Source of the DNA: Primorskyibacter flagellatus
GTDB lineage: Bacteria; Pseudomonadota; Alphaproteobacteria; Rhodobacterales; Rhodobacteraceae
Direction: 5' to 3'
Length of the DNA stretch: 64,000 nt
Assembly: GCF_014638275.1 (NCBI RefSeq)
Contig: NZ_BMFJ01000002.1
Location: 930,001 to 994,000, forward strand
In this document: positions 61,719 through 64,000 of the stretch, one piece after another
Position numbering within the stretch: position 1 is the first letter of the stretch
How the letters are laid out: each line of letters starts with the position of its first letter
Translations under genes and position numbers: made by a program
The notes under the pieces: generated by a model
What the model saw: only the letters and a program-made list of their open reading frames with translations
What the model was told of the DNA's origin: nothing
Database searches by the model: none

Positions 61719-62491
61719 CGGTAGAGGCGTTGCTCCTCGTCCATGTCCGGGACGGGTTGTGGCACGCGACGCTGGTGTTTCTTCGGGTCGCGCCGTTGAT
61801 GGCGCTGGTGCCGGGCTTCTCGGAACACTCCGTCCCCGGCCGCATCAAGCTGGTGCTCGCCCTTGCGCTGACGGCTGTCGTCACCCCGGCGACAAGCCCG
61901 GCGCCGGTCGGCGATGCCTGGGCCTTCCCGGTTTTCATCCGTCTTCTCGCAACGGAAACCTGCGCCGGACTGGCTCTTGGGATCGGATTGCGATTGTTTG
62001 TGATCACATTGCAGACGGCCGGCAGCATGGCTGCGCAGGCAGCGTCCCTGTCGCAGCTTGCCGGCGGCGCCGCCGCAGATCCCATGCCGGCGATCGGCCA
62101 CCTGCTTGTCATCGGTGGGCTGGCGCTGGCGATGACCCTCGGGCTGCACACGCGACTCGCCGAATATGTGATCGCAAGCTATGCGATCCTTCCCGCCGGA
62201 GATTTCCCGAACGCGGCGGACTTCGCCGCCTGGGGCATCGCCGGCGCTTCGCGGAGCTTCGCCCTGGCCTTCACGCTCGCGGCGCCATTCGTGATCGTGT
62301 CCTTCACCTACAATCTGACGCTCGGAGTCATCAACCGGGCCATGCCGCAGCTGATGGTCGCCTTCGTCGGCGCGCCCGTGATCACGTTCGGAGGTCTCGC
62401 GCTGCTCATGCTGCTCGCCCCGCCGATCCTCGTAGTCTGGGGCAATGACCTGCTCACTTTCCTGACCGCACCCTTCGCGCCGCCACCATGA
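61715..62491 (+). CDS. fliR: Flagellar export protein FliR
   Basis: A 258-residue, six-span protein. The FliR signature is seen in RVAPLMALVPGFSEHSVPGRIKLVLALAL and in ASLSQLAGG. With FliP and FliQ it forms the export gate. The overlaps with flhA and flhB show co-translation. fliQ is absent from the window and may be elsewhere. Confidence 0.93.
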   Translation: MTVEALLLVHVRDGLWHATLVFLRVAPLMALVPGFSEHSVPGRIKLVLALALTAVVTPATSPAPVGDAWAFPVFIRLLATETCAGLALGIGLRLFVITLQTAGSMAAQAASLSQLAGGAAADPMPAIGHLLVIGGLALAMTLGLHTRLAEYVIASYAILPAGDFPNAADFAAWGIAGASRSFALAFTLAAPFVIVSFTYNLTLGVINRAMPQLMVAFVGAPVITFGGLALLMLLAPPILVVWGNDLLTFLTAPFAPPP

Positions 62492-63573
62492 GCGAGGAAG
62501 ACGACGAAACGAAATCACACGAACCGTCCCGGCGGAAGCTGGAGAATGCCCGACGGAAGGGGGAGGTGCCGCGGTCGCAGGATATTTCGACTGCCGCAGC
62601 ATATGCCGGTTTGGTTCTGGCCGCGGCTGCGGTCGGGGCGAAGAGCCTCGATACGGCGGCGACCCAGATGCGGGCCTTCATCGGTCAGGCGGACAGGCTG
62701 GCCGACGGCTTTGTCACCGACGGACCTCATGTCGCGTTTGGCGCGCTTATCTCGCGCACGGTGCTGGCGCTGTCGCCTTTCTTCGCATTGCCCGCACTGA
62801 TGGCCATCGCCGTGCTGTTCGTTCAGCAGGCCTTTGTTTTTGCGCCGAAAAAGCTTGAACCGAAGCTTTCCCGTATCGCCCCCGTTTCCAACGCGAAGAA
62901 CAAGTTCGGTCGCAACGGCCTTTTCGAATTCGCCAAGAGCTCCGTCAAACTGGTGATCTTCTCCATCCTCCTTGGCCTGTTCATCCTGCGCCAGCTTCCG
63001 GAGATCTCGGCCAGCCTGCAGACCAGCCCGAAACCCGTGACCCTGTTGTTCCTCGACCTCGGGATCCGGCTCATGATGTTCGTGCTGGTCATCGCATTGT
63101 CGATCGGCGTGATCGACTACCTGTGGCAATGGCAGGAACATCTGCGCAAGAACCGCATGTCCGACAAGGAGATGCGGGACGAACACAAGGAAACGGAGGG
63201 CGATCCGCAGCTGAAATCCGAACGGCGGGCAAGGGCGCAGGAGATCGCGATGTCCCGCATGATCGAGGCCGTTCCCCGTGCGGACGTTGTGATCACAAAT
63301 CCTACGCATGTCGCCGTGGCGCTGGAATGGCAGCGGACCCCGGGGTCGGCACCAATCTGCATCGCCAAGGGGCAGGACGAAATGGCTGCAAAAATCCGGG
63401 AGGTCGCACAGGCTCACGGCGTTCCGCTGCACCGCGACCCGCCGACAGCGCGCGCATTGTTTGCCGTGACAGACCTTGGTCAGGAGATTCCGGCGCACCT
63501 GTATCGGGAAGTCGCCGCCGCCATCCGGTTTGCCGACGGCATGCGGGTCCGGGCGAGGAGAGGGTGGCGATGA
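62488..63573 (+). CDS. flhB: Flagellar export switch protein FlhB
   Basis: A 361-residue protein with four spans in the first 210 residues and a cytoplasmic domain. The self-cleavage motif NPTH is at residues 271-274 (VITNPTHVAVAL), as required for substrate-specificity switching. The N-terminal SHEPSRRKLENARRKGEVP region is typical. It overlaps fliR at its start and the next gene at its end, both by ATGA. Confidence 0.95.
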   Translation: MSEEDDETKSHEPSRRKLENARRKGEVPRSQDISTAAAYAGLVLAAAAVGAKSLDTAATQMRAFIGQADRLADGFVTDGPHVAFGALISRTVLALSPFFALPALMAIAVLFVQQAFVFAPKKLEPKLSRIAPVSNAKNKFGRNGLFEFAKSSVKLVIFSILLGLFILRQLPEISASLQTSPKPVTLLFLDLGIRLMMFVLVIALSIGVIDYLWQWQEHLRKNRMSDKEMRDEHKETEGDPQLKSERRARAQEIAMSRMIEAVPRADVVITNPTHVAVALEWQRTPGSAPICIAKGQDEMAAKIREVAQAHGVPLHRDPPTARALFAVTDLGQEIPAHLYREVAAAIRFADGMRVRARRGWR

Positions 63574-63947
63574 CCGGGCAGTTCCGCGATCTCTTCCTGG
63601 CCGTCGACACCGTCTATCAGGCACGGCAGGCGCATATGCGGCGACTGACAGATGACGCCGCCGCCCTGCGTAACGAACTTGAAGACCTTGATCGCCAACT
63701 GCGCGACAGCCTCGACCAGTCCAGTCACGAAGCGACCCCATGGCGCGCGATCGGCGCGGATCAGACATGGCGCGCCTGGCTGATGCGGCGTCGCGGAGCG
63801 TTGAACATCCGACTGGCTGGGGTCCTTGCCGACCTCGAAGACGCGCGCGAGGCCTTGAAACAGGCATTTGCGCGTCGTCAGGCCTGCCACGAGATTCTGG
63901 CGGATGAGGCGCGCAAACTGCGGCGCCGCGCAAACCGTGTGCGGTAG
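63570..63947 (+). CDS. Helical protein of unknown function downstream of flhB
   Basis: A 125-residue protein, charged and almost fully helical, with heptads at about residues 20-50 (LEDLDRQLRDSL) and 85-120 (DAREALKQAFARRQACHEILADEARKLRRR). Its length, lack of a signal peptide and translational coupling with flhB suggest a FliJ-like or chaperone-like component of the export apparatus, but I cannot name it. Confidence 0.7.
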   Translation: MTGQFRDLFLAVDTVYQARQAHMRRLTDDAAALRNELEDLDRQLRDSLDQSSHEATPWRAIGADQTWRAWLMRRRGALNIRLAGVLADLEDAREALKQAFARRQACHEILADEARKLRRRANRVR

Positions 63948-63956
63948 AGGATCCCG

Positions 63957-64000
63957 TCAGGCGTCCTGCCGGGCGATGTCGGTGATCAGCACGTCGAGAA
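63957..64000 (-). CDS. Partial CDS cut by the right edge (C-terminal end only)
   Basis: The minus strand reads an uninterrupted short C terminus, LDVLITDIARQDA followed by a TGA codon. It has natural protein composition and converges with the preceding gene, leaving 9 bases between the stops. Too little is visible to assign a family. Confidence 0.4.
   Translation of the reverse strand, partial: LDVLITDIARQDA

Noticed and set aside
1..64000. tRNA, rRNA, CRISPR array, insertion sequence or riboswitch
   Set aside because: Reading both strands showed no cloverleaf-like tRNA, no rRNA core stretch, no regularly spaced repeats and no transposase. A covariance-model search would be decisive for small RNAs.

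Overview
The window looks like chromosomal DNA of an alphaproteobacterium of the Rhodobacteraceae (roseobacter-type). The evidence is the high GC content, tightly overlapping ATGA gene junctions, many ABC and TRAP uptake systems, a VPLPA-CTERM exosortase locus, an alphaproteobacterial flagellar gene order with a CtrA-like box, and a short protein resembling the gene transfer agent head-spike base protein. No rRNA, tRNA, CRISPR array, insertion sequence or integrase was recognised.

Positions 1-9482 hold a solute catabolism module. It contains a peptide-type ABC importer (binding protein truncated at the left edge, two permeases, two ATPases), a class III aminotransferase, a phosphotriesterase-fold hydrolase, an M20 amidohydrolase and an IclR regulator with matching palindromes. 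Positions 9483-16354 hold a second module: an M81 metallopeptidase-like protein, a TRAP transporter, an RpiR regulator and another class III aminotransferase, preceded by three TGTTTCAG repeats.

Positions 16614-30907 hold an acyl-CoA catabolic island. It has a two-subunit CoA-transferase, a zinc-free oxidoreductase, two acyl-CoA synthetases, a GntR/FCD regulator, an APH-fold kinase followed by an ACAD10/11-type acyl-CoA dehydrogenase, two crotonases, a second TRAP transporter and a GFA protein. The kinase/dehydrogenase pair resembles the phosphorylation-elimination chemistry known for 4-hydroxyacyl-CoA (LvaA/LvaC, ACAD10/11). TGTC-N-GACA boxes lie before three transcription units of the island. 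Positions 30911-35032 (minus strand) carry a probable L-pipecolate/lysine route (amaA, amaB) with pepT.

Positions 35099-49941 are an exopolysaccharide/exosortase region. It contains a small membrane protein, an acyltransferase, an XrtD-EpsI fusion exosortase, its likely VPLPA-CTERM substrate, a BY-kinase, a Wzz-type protein, an ExeA-like ATPase, a priming sugar transferase, a TPR lipoprotein, an export protein, an outer-membrane barrel protein and a rhomboid protease. The GTA-spike-like gene follows at 50040. Positions 50852-63947 are a flagellar cluster: fliF-fliH-fliN-fliP on the minus strand, and fliL, an unknown gene, motE-like, motA, an unknown gene, a transglycosylase, flhA, fliR, flhB and an unknown gene on the plus strand. 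A further minus-strand gene is cut by the right edge.

All three solute-binding-protein genes are followed at once by a strong RNA hairpin before the next gene. This suggests that binding-protein mRNA is favoured over the downstream permease or enzyme message.
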